Part shown: positions 1 through 7,505 of the stretch, piece after piece | Numbering within the stretch: the stretch's first letter is position 1 | Layout of the letters: every line of letters starts with the position of its first letter | Assembly: GCA_039921525.1 (NCBI GenBank) | Contig: JBDSBP010000575.1 | Coordinates: 12,808-76,807 of the forward strand | DNA: 64,000 nucleotides | Reading direction: 5' to 3' | Source: JADCRZ01 sp039921525 | Lineage (GTDB): Bacteria > Bacteroidota > Bacteroidia > Chitinophagales > Chitinophagaceae | Translations under genes and position numbers: made by a program | Notes under the pieces: model-generated | The model's input: the letters and a program-made list of their open reading frames with translations, nothing else | What the model was told of the DNA's origin: nothing | Database searches by the model: none

Positions 1-877
1 CCAGGGCCTTTTGCATTAGCTTGTCCTGTTCAATTATTTCAAGGACAGCCAATGCGGCGGCACATGCGAGGTGATTGCCTCCAAAGGTAGTACCCAACAT
101 GTAATGTTTGGGCTGAATTTTAGGAGCAATGGAAATACCAGCTACCGGGAAACCATTACCCATTCCCTTTGCCATTGTATAAATATCCGCATTGATACCA
201 CTATAGTCGTGCGAATAGAATTTGCCACTTCTTCCATATCCACATTGTACGGAATCAGCAACAAATACTGTATTGTATAGATCACATAAATGACGGATCT
301 TCCGCAAAAAAGAGTCAGTGGCCACATTTATACCACCCACACCCTGTATACCTTCTATAATAACAGCGGCAATTTCATATTGAGAAAACGCCTCTTCCAA
401 CGCTGCCTCATCATTAAACGGAAGAAATACTACATTATCAGTTTGATTAACCGGCGCCACCAGGGAAGGATTATCCGTTACCGCTACAGCCAGGGAAGTT
501 CTTCCATGAAAAGCTTTGGTAAATGAAATAACCTTTTTCCTTCCATTATAAAAAGATGCAAGCTTCAAAGCATTTTCGGTGGCTTCGGCTCCTGAATTAC
601 ATAAAAACAACTGGAAGTCTTCTTTCCCCGAAACAACTCCCAGTTTGTTCGCCAGCTCAACCTGTAGTGGAATATGAACGGAATTAGAATAAAACCCTAC
701 TTTATGAAGCTGATCTTCCAGGCGTTTAACATAATGCGGGTGTGTATGACCGATAGAGATAACGGCATGCCCGCCGTAAAGGTCTAAATATTTTTCTCCT
801 TTTTCATCCCAAACATAAGAACCTTGAGCCTTCTCTATTGTGATGTCGTTGATGGGATATACGTCGAATAGTTTCAT
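1..877 (-). CDS. argD: Acetylornithine-type class III aminotransferase, partial
   Basis: PLP-dependent aminotransferase expected to convert N-acetyl (or N-succinyl) glutamate semialdehyde to the acylated ornithine in arginine synthesis. The reading frame opens at an ATG (complement of 875-877), begins MKLFDVYPINDITIEKAQG and runs off the left edge, so about 292 residues are visible. Class III landmarks seen are CNSGAEATENALKLA (substrate/PLP loop), the Asp of VADSVQCGYGRSGKF and the Schiff-base Lys in TMAKGMGNGFPVAG. The usual DEVQ motif reads DSVQ here, which may be a lineage variant. It is the fourth gene of the minus-strand arginine run GNAT-argG-argC-argD, 91 bp downstream of argC. The acyl group (acetyl or succinyl) cannot be told from sequence. 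Confidence 0.93.
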   Translation of the reverse strand, partial: MKLFDVYPINDITIEKAQGSYVWDEKGEKYLDLYGGHAVISIGHTHPHYVKRLEDQLHKVGFYSNSVHIPLQVELANKLGVVSGKEDFQLFLCNSGAEATENALKLASFYNGRKKVISFTKAFHGRTSLAVAVTDNPSLVAPVNQTDNVVFLPFNDEAALEEAFSQYEIAAVIIEGIQGVGGINVATDSFLRKIRHLCDLYNTVFVADSVQCGYGRSGKFYSHDYSGINADIYTMAKGMGNGFPVAGISIAPKIQPKHYMLGTTFGGNHLACAAALAVLEIIEQDKLMQKAL

Positions 878-901
878 GTTAATTTGATTAGGTGTGAGAT
901 C

Positions 902-929
902 AGGTAGGAGGTATGAGGTATGAGGGAAG
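902..929. repeat. Heptad tandem array, unit AGGTATG
   Basis: Four consecutive 7-bp units (AGGTAGG, AGGTATG, AGGTATG, AGGGAAG) lie in the argC-argD gap. Same period as the other intergenic arrays in this window, but a different unit; the reverse complement of this unit (CATACCT) recurs at 29582-29609. Confidence 0.75.
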
Positions 930-968
930 GCTATTCAAAAATCAATGTCCGATCTTGAATATTTTCTC

Positions 969-1949
969 TTAAAAGAAGCCAGCCTTAAGCTTCAGTCCCT
1001 CTGTTTCCTGACGTCGGAACATCAGGTTCATATTCTGAACTGCCTGCCCGGAGGCTCCTTTTAATAAATTATCCATGGCAGAATGCACCACCAGTTTATT
1101 ACCTGCTTTTTCTACCTGGATGATACACTTATTTGTATTAACTACTTGTTTCAAAAATATAGGATCCTTACTCACGATAGTGAACGGGTGATCTTTATAA
1201 TACTCTTCAAATAATACCATGAGCTCTTCTTTGCCCAGGTCACAATCCAACTGTGAACTTATAAAAATACCCCGCGTAAAATCACCTCTCCATGGAACGA
1301 AATTGATTTGTATATCGGTACCTGGTTGTAAATGCAACAATGATTCTCCTATTTCGTGAAGATGCTGATGGGTCAGCGTTTTATAAGCCTGGATATTATT
1401 AGACCTCCATGAAAAATGAGAGGTAGCGCTAAGGCTTTGTCCGGCACCGGTGGAACCCGTGATGCCGGTGGTATACACTTCTTTTAGTAAACCAGCTTTA
1501 GCAATTGGCAACAAACCCAATTGTATGGAAGTTGCAAAACAACCCGGGTTTGCAATATTATGAGCCGATATTATCTGCTCCTTATTTAATTCAGGCAGCC
1601 CGTAAATAAAATGGCGGTTCTTACATGCAGCGTCCTGGTGTAAACGAAAATCCTGGGAAAGATCGATGATTTTTGTACGTTCATTAATAGTATTCGCTTC
1701 AAGGAATTTTTTAGCATCCCCATGCCCTACACATAAGAATAAAACATCCACATCATCCTGGAGATCCGATACAAATTGCAGCTCTGTATCACCTAACAAA
1801 TCCTGGTGAACGAAAGAAATGGGTTTGCCTGCATTGCTGCTACTGAGAACAAAGCTGATAGTAACATCAGGATGGTTTAATAATATCCTTATCAATTCGC
1901 CCCCGGTATATCCGGCGCCGCCAACTATGCCTGCTTTTATTATACTCAT
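969..1949 (-). CDS. argC: N-acetyl-gamma-glutamyl-phosphate reductase
   Basis: Reduces N-acetylglutamyl-5-phosphate to the semialdehyde with NADPH, the third step of arginine synthesis, in the cytoplasm. The 326-residue protein has the N-terminal dinucleotide-binding loop GIVGGAGYTGGEL (about residues 7-19) and the catalytic cysteine in NPGCFATS (Cys137), with an arginine/histidine-rich C-terminal half (HLHEIGESL). Length fits the short ArgC type. It lies between argG and argD on the same strand; the 143-bp gap to argG is longer than usual for one transcript but contains no obvious terminator. An ATG start (complement of 1947-1949) fits the glycine-loop distance. Confidence 0.95.
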   Translation of the reverse strand: MSIIKAGIVGGAGYTGGELIRILLNHPDVTISFVLSSSNAGKPISFVHQDLLGDTELQFVSDLQDDVDVLFLCVGHGDAKKFLEANTINERTKIIDLSQDFRLHQDAACKNRHFIYGLPELNKEQIISAHNIANPGCFATSIQLGLLPIAKAGLLKEVYTTGITGSTGAGQSLSATSHFSWRSNNIQAYKTLTHQHLHEIGESLLHLQPGTDIQINFVPWRGDFTRGIFISSQLDCDLGKEELMVLFEEYYKDHPFTIVSKDPIFLKQVVNTNKCIIQVEKAGNKLVVHSAMDNLLKGASGQAVQNMNLMFRRQETEGLKLKAGFF

Positions 1950-2092
1950 TGCAAATAATTCTTTGTACGGAACCCCTGGAAGCTAGTCAATCATTGAAGT
2001 CAAAAATTGAATGTAAATATTTACAGGTTCTCCCGCGGCTATCAAAAATTGTAATATGTGGCTTTCATTGGCAGCATTAATATTATAAGTGC

Positions 2093-3295
2093 TTATTCAT
2101 TACTTGCCTTCACCTGGTGGTAGATCATTGTCTGGTTGCCAAATATTTTGGTGAATCCTCGCACATCCTCACCACTCCATCCATTATTCATTTCACCGTA
2201 TTTGCCAAACTTACTGTTCATAAGGTCGAAGCTGGATTCTATTCCAATTATTTGGAAATGGTAAGGAAATAATTTAACGAATACATCCCCTGTAACATTC
2301 TGTTGGGAATTGGTAAGAAAGGCTTCTATATCTCTCATTACAGGATCCATAATCTGGCCTTCATGTAACCAGTTGCCGTAAAACAGGGCCAGCTGATCTT
2401 TCCAATTCAATTGCCATTTTGTTAAAACATGTTTTTCTAATGCATGATGCGCTTTCAGGATCACCATGGGTGCCGCTGCTTCAAACCCTACACGTCCCTT
2501 AATGCCAATGATGGTATCGCCTACGTGAATGTCTCTTCCTATTCCAAAAGCACCTGCTATGGACTGCAAAGCCCGAATGGCTTCTACAGGATGTTTATAG
2601 GTTTGATCGTTGATGGCTTTTAATTCCCCCTTATCAAATGCCAGCTTTACTTCTTCCGGTATCGTCTTCGTTACCTGCGTAGGCCATGCTTCTTCAGGCA
2701 GCATTCCTTTGGAGCTCAATGTTTCTTTACCTCCTACGCTTGTTCCCCACAATCCTTTATTAATGGAATACATCGATTTCTCAAAATTCATTTGCACTCC
2801 CTTCGAGGTTAAGTAAGCGATCTCTTCTTCCCGGCTCAACTTCTTATCACGGATAGGAGTAATGATTTCCACCCCGGGTATAAGGATATTAAAGATCATG
2901 TCGAAACGAACCTGGTCATTACCTGCGCCGGTACTGCCATGTGCCACAGCATCAGCATTCAGCTTCTTCACGTGCTCTGCTATAAACAATGCCTGGCTTA
3001 ACCGCTCTGCACTAACACTTAACGGATAGGTATTATTTTTTAGTACATTTCCGTAGATAAGGTATTTGATGATCTTTTCGTAATAGCTTTCTACCGCATC
3101 CACCGTAGTATGGGTAGTAACTCCTAATTTATACGCGTGTTGTTCCGTATTTTTTAATTCTTCTTCACTAAAGCCCCCTGTGTTCACTATTACCGAATGC
3201 ACTTCATAGCCCATTTCATCGGTCAGGTATTTAACGCAATAAGAAGTATCCAATCCTCCGCTAAACCCAACAACAACCTTTTTTGCTTTCACCAT
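2093..3295 (-). CDS. argG: Argininosuccinate synthase
   Basis: Joins citrulline and aspartate using ATP to give argininosuccinate. The 400-residue protein carries the PP-loop GFSGGLDTS at residues 10-18, the HGSTGAGNDQVRFD nucleotide/aspartate motif near residue 118, and the conserved SVGGKETLSSKG stretch. Length matches the family. It follows the GNAT gene by 29 bp and precedes argC, which fits an arginine operon read from right to left. The order GNAT-argG-argC-argD is the one commonly seen in Bacteroidota. Confidence 0.96.
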   Translation of the reverse strand: MVKAKKVVVGFSGGLDTSYCVKYLTDEMGYEVHSVIVNTGGFSEEELKNTEQHAYKLGVTTHTTVDAVESYYEKIIKYLIYGNVLKNNTYPLSVSAERLSQALFIAEHVKKLNADAVAHGSTGAGNDQVRFDMIFNILIPGVEIITPIRDKKLSREEEIAYLTSKGVQMNFEKSMYSINKGLWGTSVGGKETLSSKGMLPEEAWPTQVTKTIPEEVKLAFDKGELKAINDQTYKHPVEAIRALQSIAGAFGIGRDIHVGDTIIGIKGRVGFEAAAPMVILKAHHALEKHVLTKWQLNWKDQLALFYGNWLHEGQIMDPVMRDIEAFLTNSQQNVTGDVFVKLFPYHFQIIGIESSFDLMNSKFGKYGEMNNGWSGEDVRGFTKIFGNQTMIYHQVKASNE

Positions 3296-3324
3296 AATGT
3301 AAAGGATTATTTGTATGCCCGGTA

Positions 3325-4029
3325 TTAAAAATTAAAAAAGTAATGTAAGACAGATTTCGGCCGACTCGCTCCTTTCGTCTGCTTCTTTAGAAAAAAACGT
3401 AGCAACCTGCTTTGTTTAATTTTCATGAACCTTTCATATATCTTGGAATTTTCTTTGAATTCCTGTGCAGTTTCCACGGGTTCATAATGATCAGCAGGGT
3501 CGTATAACATAGCAGTGCACATACAATTCTTCCTCTCCTTGCTCACGAGAATGTCGTAGTTCACACAACTCTTACAACCGGCCCAAAATTCATCATCGTC
3601 TGTAAGTTCAGAGTAAGTAACGGGCTCATAGCCCAGATCAGAATTTATTTTCATTACGGCGAGACCTGTGGTCAATCCGAAAATTTTTGCGTCTGGATAT
3701 CTCTCTCGGGAGAGATCAAATATTCTTCTTTTAATCAGCTTGGCAATACCGCTTTTGCGATGGGCGGGAGAAACCACCAGTCCGCTGTTCGCCACAAACT
3801 GATCATGTCCCCAGGCTTCTATATAACAAAATCCTACCCATTCTCCATCCCTGGTAACTGCTATTACTGCTTTCCCTTCCTCCATTTTCTGTTCCAGGTA
3901 AGCAGGCGATCGCTTAGCTATTCCAGTACCTCTTGCTTTTGCGGAAGATTCCATTTCGCTAGTGATGGTGACAGAATAATGTTTATCGTTGGATGATGCC
4001 ACCCTAACAATAATGTTTTGATGTTCCAA
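3325..4029 (-). CDS. GNAT N-acetyltransferase heading the arginine operon (candidate N-acylglutamate synthase)
   Basis: A 234-residue GNAT-fold protein. The acetyl-CoA pyrophosphate loop is visible as VVSPAHRKSGIAKLIKRR (about residues 85-102), preceded by the beta-strand segment AVTRDGEWVGFCYIEAW. The C-terminal part has four cysteines in a CxxC...CxC arrangement (CKSC and NCMC, about 152-172), which could bind metal. As first gene of the arginine operon, 29 bp before argG, it is a good candidate for the missing first step (N-acetylglutamate, or N-succinylglutamate, synthase), but that is inference from position. No amino-acid-kinase domain is fused, unlike classical ArgA. Confidence 0.75.
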   Translation of the reverse strand: MEHQNIIVRVASSNDKHYSVTITSEMESSAKARGTGIAKRSPAYLEQKMEEGKAVIAVTRDGEWVGFCYIEAWGHDQFVANSGLVVSPAHRKSGIAKLIKRRIFDLSRERYPDAKIFGLTTGLAVMKINSDLGYEPVTYSELTDDDEFWAGCKSCVNYDILVSKERKNCMCTAMLYDPADHYEPVETAQEFKENSKIYERFMKIKQSRLLRFFLKKQTKGASRPKSVLHYFFNF

Positions 4030-4349
4030 TTTCTTAAAATTGAATAGATGAATAAAGAAGAAAGAAAGATAGGTGATCTTAAAAATTCAGGGGATTTTTT
4101 CACTGATAGGGGCAAGTTCTATTGCTCGTCCTATCAGCAACCACGTCGCGCTCGGGGGAGATTGGTACAGAAACCCTCACTATAAAACAAAATTCTTTCA
4201 GGGCCTGCCTGTAAGAATGTCGTATATGTTGACTTGTTTTCCAATTTTTTATCTTAAGTGTTTAATTGCTTAAACGTTTACCAATCTGCAAAAGTATATA
4301 TTTTTATAATTATATTCCGGTAAAATATTTAATGCTATGTTAAGTTTGG
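4030..4349 (-). promoter_or_regulatory. Long structured leader of the arginine operon
   Basis: Gene-free stretch upstream of the GNAT start. A strong inverted repeat at about 4100-4136 (arms CTGATAGG and CCTATCAG, with an inner GCAA/TTGC pairing) would form a long hairpin in the minus-strand leader RNA, about 70 nt before the start codon. No T-tract follows it on the minus strand, so it is not an ordinary intrinsic terminator. I could not match it to a known riboswitch consensus. A regulatory role is inference. Confidence 0.4.
4289..4296 (-). promoter_or_regulatory. Putative -7 promoter box of the arginine operon
   Basis: Minus-strand TACTTTTG fits the Bacteroidota -7 consensus TAnnTTTG and would give a leader of roughly 250 nt. 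No clear -33 TTTG element was found at the usual spacing, so support is modest. Confidence 0.35.
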
Positions 4350-4506
4350 GCTATCAGCCCTCTGCTATCAGCTTTCAGCTTCTACCACTTACGTATTATC
4401 TGCCTTTAATTAAATGTTTTCTTTCTGATTCACCAACCAAAATTCTTTTAACATAAATTTCAACGGTAGACGATAGCCGATAGCTGACAGCCGATAGCCG
4501 ATAGCT
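4350..4506. repeat. Composite inverted heptad element E1
   Basis: Left arm 4350-4384 is made of 7-bp units (GCTATCA, GCCCTCT, GCTATCA, GCTTTCA, GCTTCTA). Right arm 4472-4506 is GATAGCC, GATAGCT, GACAGCC, GATAGCC, GATAGCT, essentially the reverse complement family. The arms flank about 87 bp of AT-rich spacer. The right arm overlaps the TAG stop of the GH3 gene (complement of 4505-4507). Related elements are at 7263-7459, 36157-36281 and 56942-57032. Confidence 0.8.
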
Positions 4507-6001
4507 ACTTCTCCACAAACCTCATCAAATCATCTGCCACTACTCTATCATTACTCAATCGAGGAACTTTGTTCTGTCCTCCAAGCTTTCCAACGCTTTT
4601 CATGTAATCTATAAACCCACTTTTCCGCACCATCCTTATTTGAAGGGGTTGTAAAATATTACCGCCCACCAAATCGTCATAGTAAATATTTTTTTCACGA
4701 AGGTTGTTATCAACCTTTAACGCAAAGGCCCGTGCGTCAAGAGGTAATGTTTCAAATTCAACAAACCATTCATGGTAGCTCTTTTCATTATCCTGTGAAA
4801 TCATGGGTGCCACAGTAAATTCGGTTATCCGTAAACCCTCCTCCTGGGCCGCTTTCATAAGGCTATATTCAACTTCTTCTCCAATAACATGTTCCCCAAA
4901 GGCGGAAATAAAATGTTTGATCCGTCCTGTTACCATCAAACGGTAAGGATTAATGGAAATAAACTTCACCGTATCACCTACATTATATGCCCACAATCCC
5001 GCATTGCTATTAATGATCAACGCATAATTCACACCTGGCTTTACATCCTTCAGCGAAAGCCGCGAAGGGTTGTCGTTAAAAATTTCAGCAGCAGGAACGA
5101 ATTCAAAAAAGATTCCGCTATTGCTGTTCAACAACAGCCCTTCCCCATTTTGGGAATCCTGGAAAGCAAAGAAGCCTTCTGATGCCGGGTATGTTTCAAT
5201 AGTAGCAACCCGTTTTCCAATGCTTTCGAACAGTTTTGCTTTATAGGGTTCAAAATTTACACCACCATGAACCAGTACGGAAAAATTAGGGAACAAGTCA
5301 ATGATTTTTTTCCCACTAACTTTCATTAAACGGTCAAAATACATTTGCACCCAGGGCGGAATGCCACTGATAAGGGTCATATCTTTATTAAGGGTCTCTT
5401 CCACTATCTTATCCAGCTTGGTTTCCCAGTCATCAATGCAATTGGTTTCATAGCTGGGCATTTGATTGGTACGAAGGTATTTTGGTATGTGGTGATTAAC
5501 AATGCCACTTAACCTTCCTGTTGGTATGCCCCCTACCCTTTCCAATTCTGGGGAGCCCGACAAAAAGATCATCTTACCATCGGCAAATTTATTGTTGCCG
5601 CTTTCAGCCATATAACATAATAAGGCATTGCGCGCGGTGTTAAGATGATTGGAAATAGAATCTTTGGTAATGGGAATATATTTTATTCCGCTTGTAGTGC
5701 CTGAAGTCTTTGCAAAATAAATAGGTTGGCCCTTCCAAAGTACATTATGCTTGCCTTCCTTTATCAGATTGATATAGGGTTTAAAACTCTCGTAGTCACG
5801 GATCTTTACAGCAGACTTATATTCATCATACGTTTTTACATCCTTATAATGATGGTCATTACCAAACGAGGTTTGAGACCCAACTTTCAGTAGCTCTTTA
5901 AATGTGGTTTCCTGATCTTCCACGGCAGTTAACATTCCCTTCCGAACCTGTTTGTAGATATACGAAGCGAAAGGCTTCGCAAAAAGTGATTTAAATTTCA
6001 T
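4505..6001 (-). CDS. GH3 auxin-responsive-promoter family protein (acyl-adenylating type)
   Basis: 498-residue member of the GH3 family, which in plants conjugates acyl acids to amino acids through an acyl-adenylate. The ATP-binding motif KTSGTTSGIKYIPIT (about residues 94-108), the ETYPASEGFFAFQ motif in the middle and the hinge-to-C-domain motif with TGRIKHFISAFGEHV are all visible, so the enzyme looks intact. Bacterial GH3 proteins are widespread in Bacteroidota but their substrates are unknown. The gene is monocistronic as far as seen, with its stop codon embedded in a heptad repeat. A minus-strand CAAACCTA (TAGGTTTG) at 6031-6038 could be its -7 box. Confidence 0.88.
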   Translation of the reverse strand: MKFKSLFAKPFASYIYKQVRKGMLTAVEDQETTFKELLKVGSQTSFGNDHHYKDVKTYDEYKSAVKIRDYESFKPYINLIKEGKHNVLWKGQPIYFAKTSGTTSGIKYIPITKDSISNHLNTARNALLCYMAESGNNKFADGKMIFLSGSPELERVGGIPTGRLSGIVNHHIPKYLRTNQMPSYETNCIDDWETKLDKIVEETLNKDMTLISGIPPWVQMYFDRLMKVSGKKIIDLFPNFSVLVHGGVNFEPYKAKLFESIGKRVATIETYPASEGFFAFQDSQNGEGLLLNSNSGIFFEFVPAAEIFNDNPSRLSLKDVKPGVNYALIINSNAGLWAYNVGDTVKFISINPYRLMVTGRIKHFISAFGEHVIGEEVEYSLMKAAQEEGLRITEFTVAPMISQDNEKSYHEWFVEFETLPLDARAFALKVDNNLREKNIYYDDLVGGNILQPLQIRMVRKSGFIDYMKSVGKLGGQNKVPRLSNDRVVADDLMRFVEK

Positions 6002-6288
6002 AATAATCTATATACCATCAAAAGAAACAACAAACCTACATTAAAATGACGAATGAAAATTTACCAAAAAGGTAAGGGGATGAGGTACGGTTATACGCAA
6101 ATACTTTTCATTTTTTAGACTATAACTACCAGAAAGCATCCTCTAATTCCAGCATAACAATCTTTTAAACCAGCAATTACAAATACCATTCTCCTTGTTT
6201 TATGCCCCTTTCTTCTCAAATCGGGCATTTATGCGTTCAAATAATTCATTAATTTTTAAAAATTCTATGAATTAGGGTTAAATATCCC

Positions 6289-6296
6289 TACCTTTG
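6289..6296 (+). promoter_or_regulatory. Putative -7 box of the rplU-rpmA operon
   Basis: TACCTTTG fits TAnnTTTG and lies 22 bp before the rplU start, giving a very short leader. The 316-bp gap between the GH3 and rplU genes (6002-6317) holds only this box, a possible minus-strand box at 6031-6038 and AT-rich sequence. No clear -33 element was seen. Confidence 0.4.
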
Positions 6297-6317
6297 CCGT
6301 CCTAATTTTCAGAAGTT

Positions 6318-6620
6318 ATGTTAGCAATTGTTAAAATCTCGGGAAAGCAATTCAGGGTTCAAAAAGACCAGAAATTATATATTCCCAAAGTTGAAGGTAA
6401 TGCCGGTGACCTGTTAGAATTCCCCGATGTGTTACTTTTTCAAAACGAAAGTAATCTTTCAACAGCTGCCGATGTAAAGGCTGTTGTTAAAGCAGAAATC
6501 CTTAACCATGTTCAGGGTGATAAAGTAATCGCCTTTAAAATGAAAAGAAGAAAAGGTTTTCGTAAGAAGCATGGACATAGAACGCACTATACTCAAATCA
6601 GGATAAATGATATTGCGTAG
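6318..6620 (+). CDS. rplU: 50S ribosomal protein L21
   Basis: 100-residue large-subunit ribosomal protein that binds 23S rRNA. It opens MLAIVKISGKQFRVQKDQ, the usual L21 N-terminus, and has the basic KMKRRKGFRKKHGHRTHYTQ C-terminal signature. Length matches the family. It is followed after 57 bp by rpmA, the near-universal L21-L27 pair, and most likely shares its promoter. Confidence 0.97.
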   Translation: MLAIVKISGKQFRVQKDQKLYIPKVEGNAGDLLEFPDVLLFQNESNLSTAADVKAVVKAEILNHVQGDKVIAFKMKRRKGFRKKHGHRTHYTQIRINDIA

Positions 6621-6677
6621 TTTCTATAGTTTCTGTTTTAATAACATTTAGTACTCAGAATTTTTAAAAGTTTTAAT

Positions 6678-6944
6678 ATGGCTCACAAAAAAGGGGAAGG
6701 TAGTGTTAAGAATGGTCGTGACTCGCAAAGCAAACGACTTGGTGTAAAAATCTTTGGTGGTCAGGCTGCCATCGCAGGTAACATTATCATCCGTCAACGC
6801 GGAACAGTTTATCATCCCGGTAAAAATGTTGGTGTAGGAAAAGACTTCACATTATTTGCTTTAACTGATGGTGTGGTGGAATTCAAAAAAACGAAAGCAG
6901 ACAAAACGCTCGTCTCCGTAAATGATGCAGCTGCCGCTACATAG
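6678..6944 (+). CDS. rpmA: 50S ribosomal protein L27
   Basis: 88-residue ribosomal protein near the peptidyl-transferase centre. It starts MAHKKGEGSVKNGRDSQSKR and carries the L27 core RQRGTVYHPGKNVGVGKDFTLFAL. The N-terminus begins directly at the mature MAHKKG form, without the cleavable extension found in Firmicutes. It sits directly after rplU. A run of A followed by a run of T at about 6945-6976 right after the stop may act as a weak terminator between it and the small basic gene downstream. Confidence 0.97.
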   Translation: MAHKKGEGSVKNGRDSQSKRLGVKIFGGQAAIAGNIIIRQRGTVYHPGKNVGVGKDFTLFALTDGVVEFKKTKADKTLVSVNDAAAAT

Positions 6945-7043
6945 AAAAAAAAAGAGAGACAAAAAAATTTTTTTTGATAGTTACGTATTAGTTTTTACTT
7001 TTACTACGTTAAATTCTTTTACTAACTATTAAATTCTAAAAAA

Positions 7044-7181
7044 ATGGCCACTGCAAAAAAAGCTGCTCCTAAAAAAGCCGCACCGAAGAAAGCTGCTGCG
7101 AAAGCTGCTCCTAAAAAAGCCGCCGCTAAAAAAGCTGCTCCTAAAAAAGCTGCTAAGAAAGCCGCTCCTAAAAAGAAATAA
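7044..7181 (+). CDS. Ala/Lys/Pro-rich histone H1-like small protein
   Basis: A 45-residue frame from the ATG at 7044-7046 to TAA at 7179-7181, too short for normal ORF calling. It consists almost only of Ala, Lys and Pro in KKAAP and KKAA repeats and ends KKK, like eukaryotic H1 tails and bacterial HctA/AlgP-type basic proteins. Such tails bind DNA or RNA electrostatically. The DNA encodes the repeat with near-identical triplets (AAAAAAGCTGCTCCT recurs), which suggests expansion by slippage. An A-rich leader precedes the ATG, and a strong intrinsic terminator follows 26 bp after the stop, both supporting that it is expressed. Chromosome compaction is inferred; binding of rRNA is an alternative given its place after rpmA. 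Confidence 0.75.
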   Translation: MATAKKAAPKKAAPKKAAAKAAPKKAAAKKAAPKKAAKKAAPKKK

Positions 7182-7206
7182 AATTTCTTTAAGAACAGAA
7201 AATAAT

Positions 7207-7238
7207 AAGTCCCGGTTTATCCCGGGACTTTTTCTTTT
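7207..7238 (+). terminator. Intrinsic terminator after the rplU-rpmA-basic protein unit
   Basis: Perfect 9-bp stem AAGTCCCGG / CCGGGACTT with a 6-nt loop, followed by a T-rich run (TTTTTCTTTT). Confidence 0.85.
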
Positions 7239-7262
7239 GTAGCCATAGTGGCTCTGCCACTG

Positions 7263-7459
7263 GCTTTCAGCTATCAGCTATCAGCTATCAGCTGTAAATT
7301 GTTGGCTGTATTAAATTGTTATTCAGATATCAACTACCAGGCTTGAAGCATAATATCCTACTATCATTCTTCCCGATTTTTTTCACTGACACCGAAGGTA
7401 TTGCCCTGCACTGATAGCTAAAAGCTGATAGCTGATAGCTGAAGGCTGAAAGCTGAATT
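7263..7459. repeat. Composite inverted heptad element E2
   Basis: Left arm 7263-7297 is GCTTTCA, GCTATCA x3, GCTGTAA. Right arm 7411-7459 is CTGATAG, CTAAAAG, CTGATAG x2, CTGAAGG, CTGAAAG, CTGAATT, all in register at 7 bp and reverse-complementary in type to the left arm. About 113 bp of AT-rich spacer lies between. It fills most of the 324-bp gap between the basic protein gene and the PolX-like gene. Confidence 0.8.
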
Positions 7460-7464
7460 ATACT

Positions 7465-7472
7465 TACTTTTG
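7465..7472 (+). promoter_or_regulatory. Putative -7 box of the PolX-like gene
   Basis: TACTTTTG fits TAnnTTTG and lies 34 bp before the start codon, just after the heptad element. No -33 element is evident. Confidence 0.35.
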
Positions 7473-7505
7473 AAGCATCATCTCCACCAATAAACACTTA
7501 CGTTA

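Noticed and set aside
2610..2816. Plus-strand frame of 68 codons inside argG
   Set aside because: It is antisense to a conserved gene and has no start context or family signature.
4100..4136. Known riboswitch or tRNA in the arginine leader
   Set aside because: No TPP, cobalamin, SAM or tRNA consensus was recognised; kept only as an unassigned leader.
4350..4506. CRISPR array
   Set aside because: The repeat units are 7 bp with no spacers, form inverted arms, and there are no cas genes.
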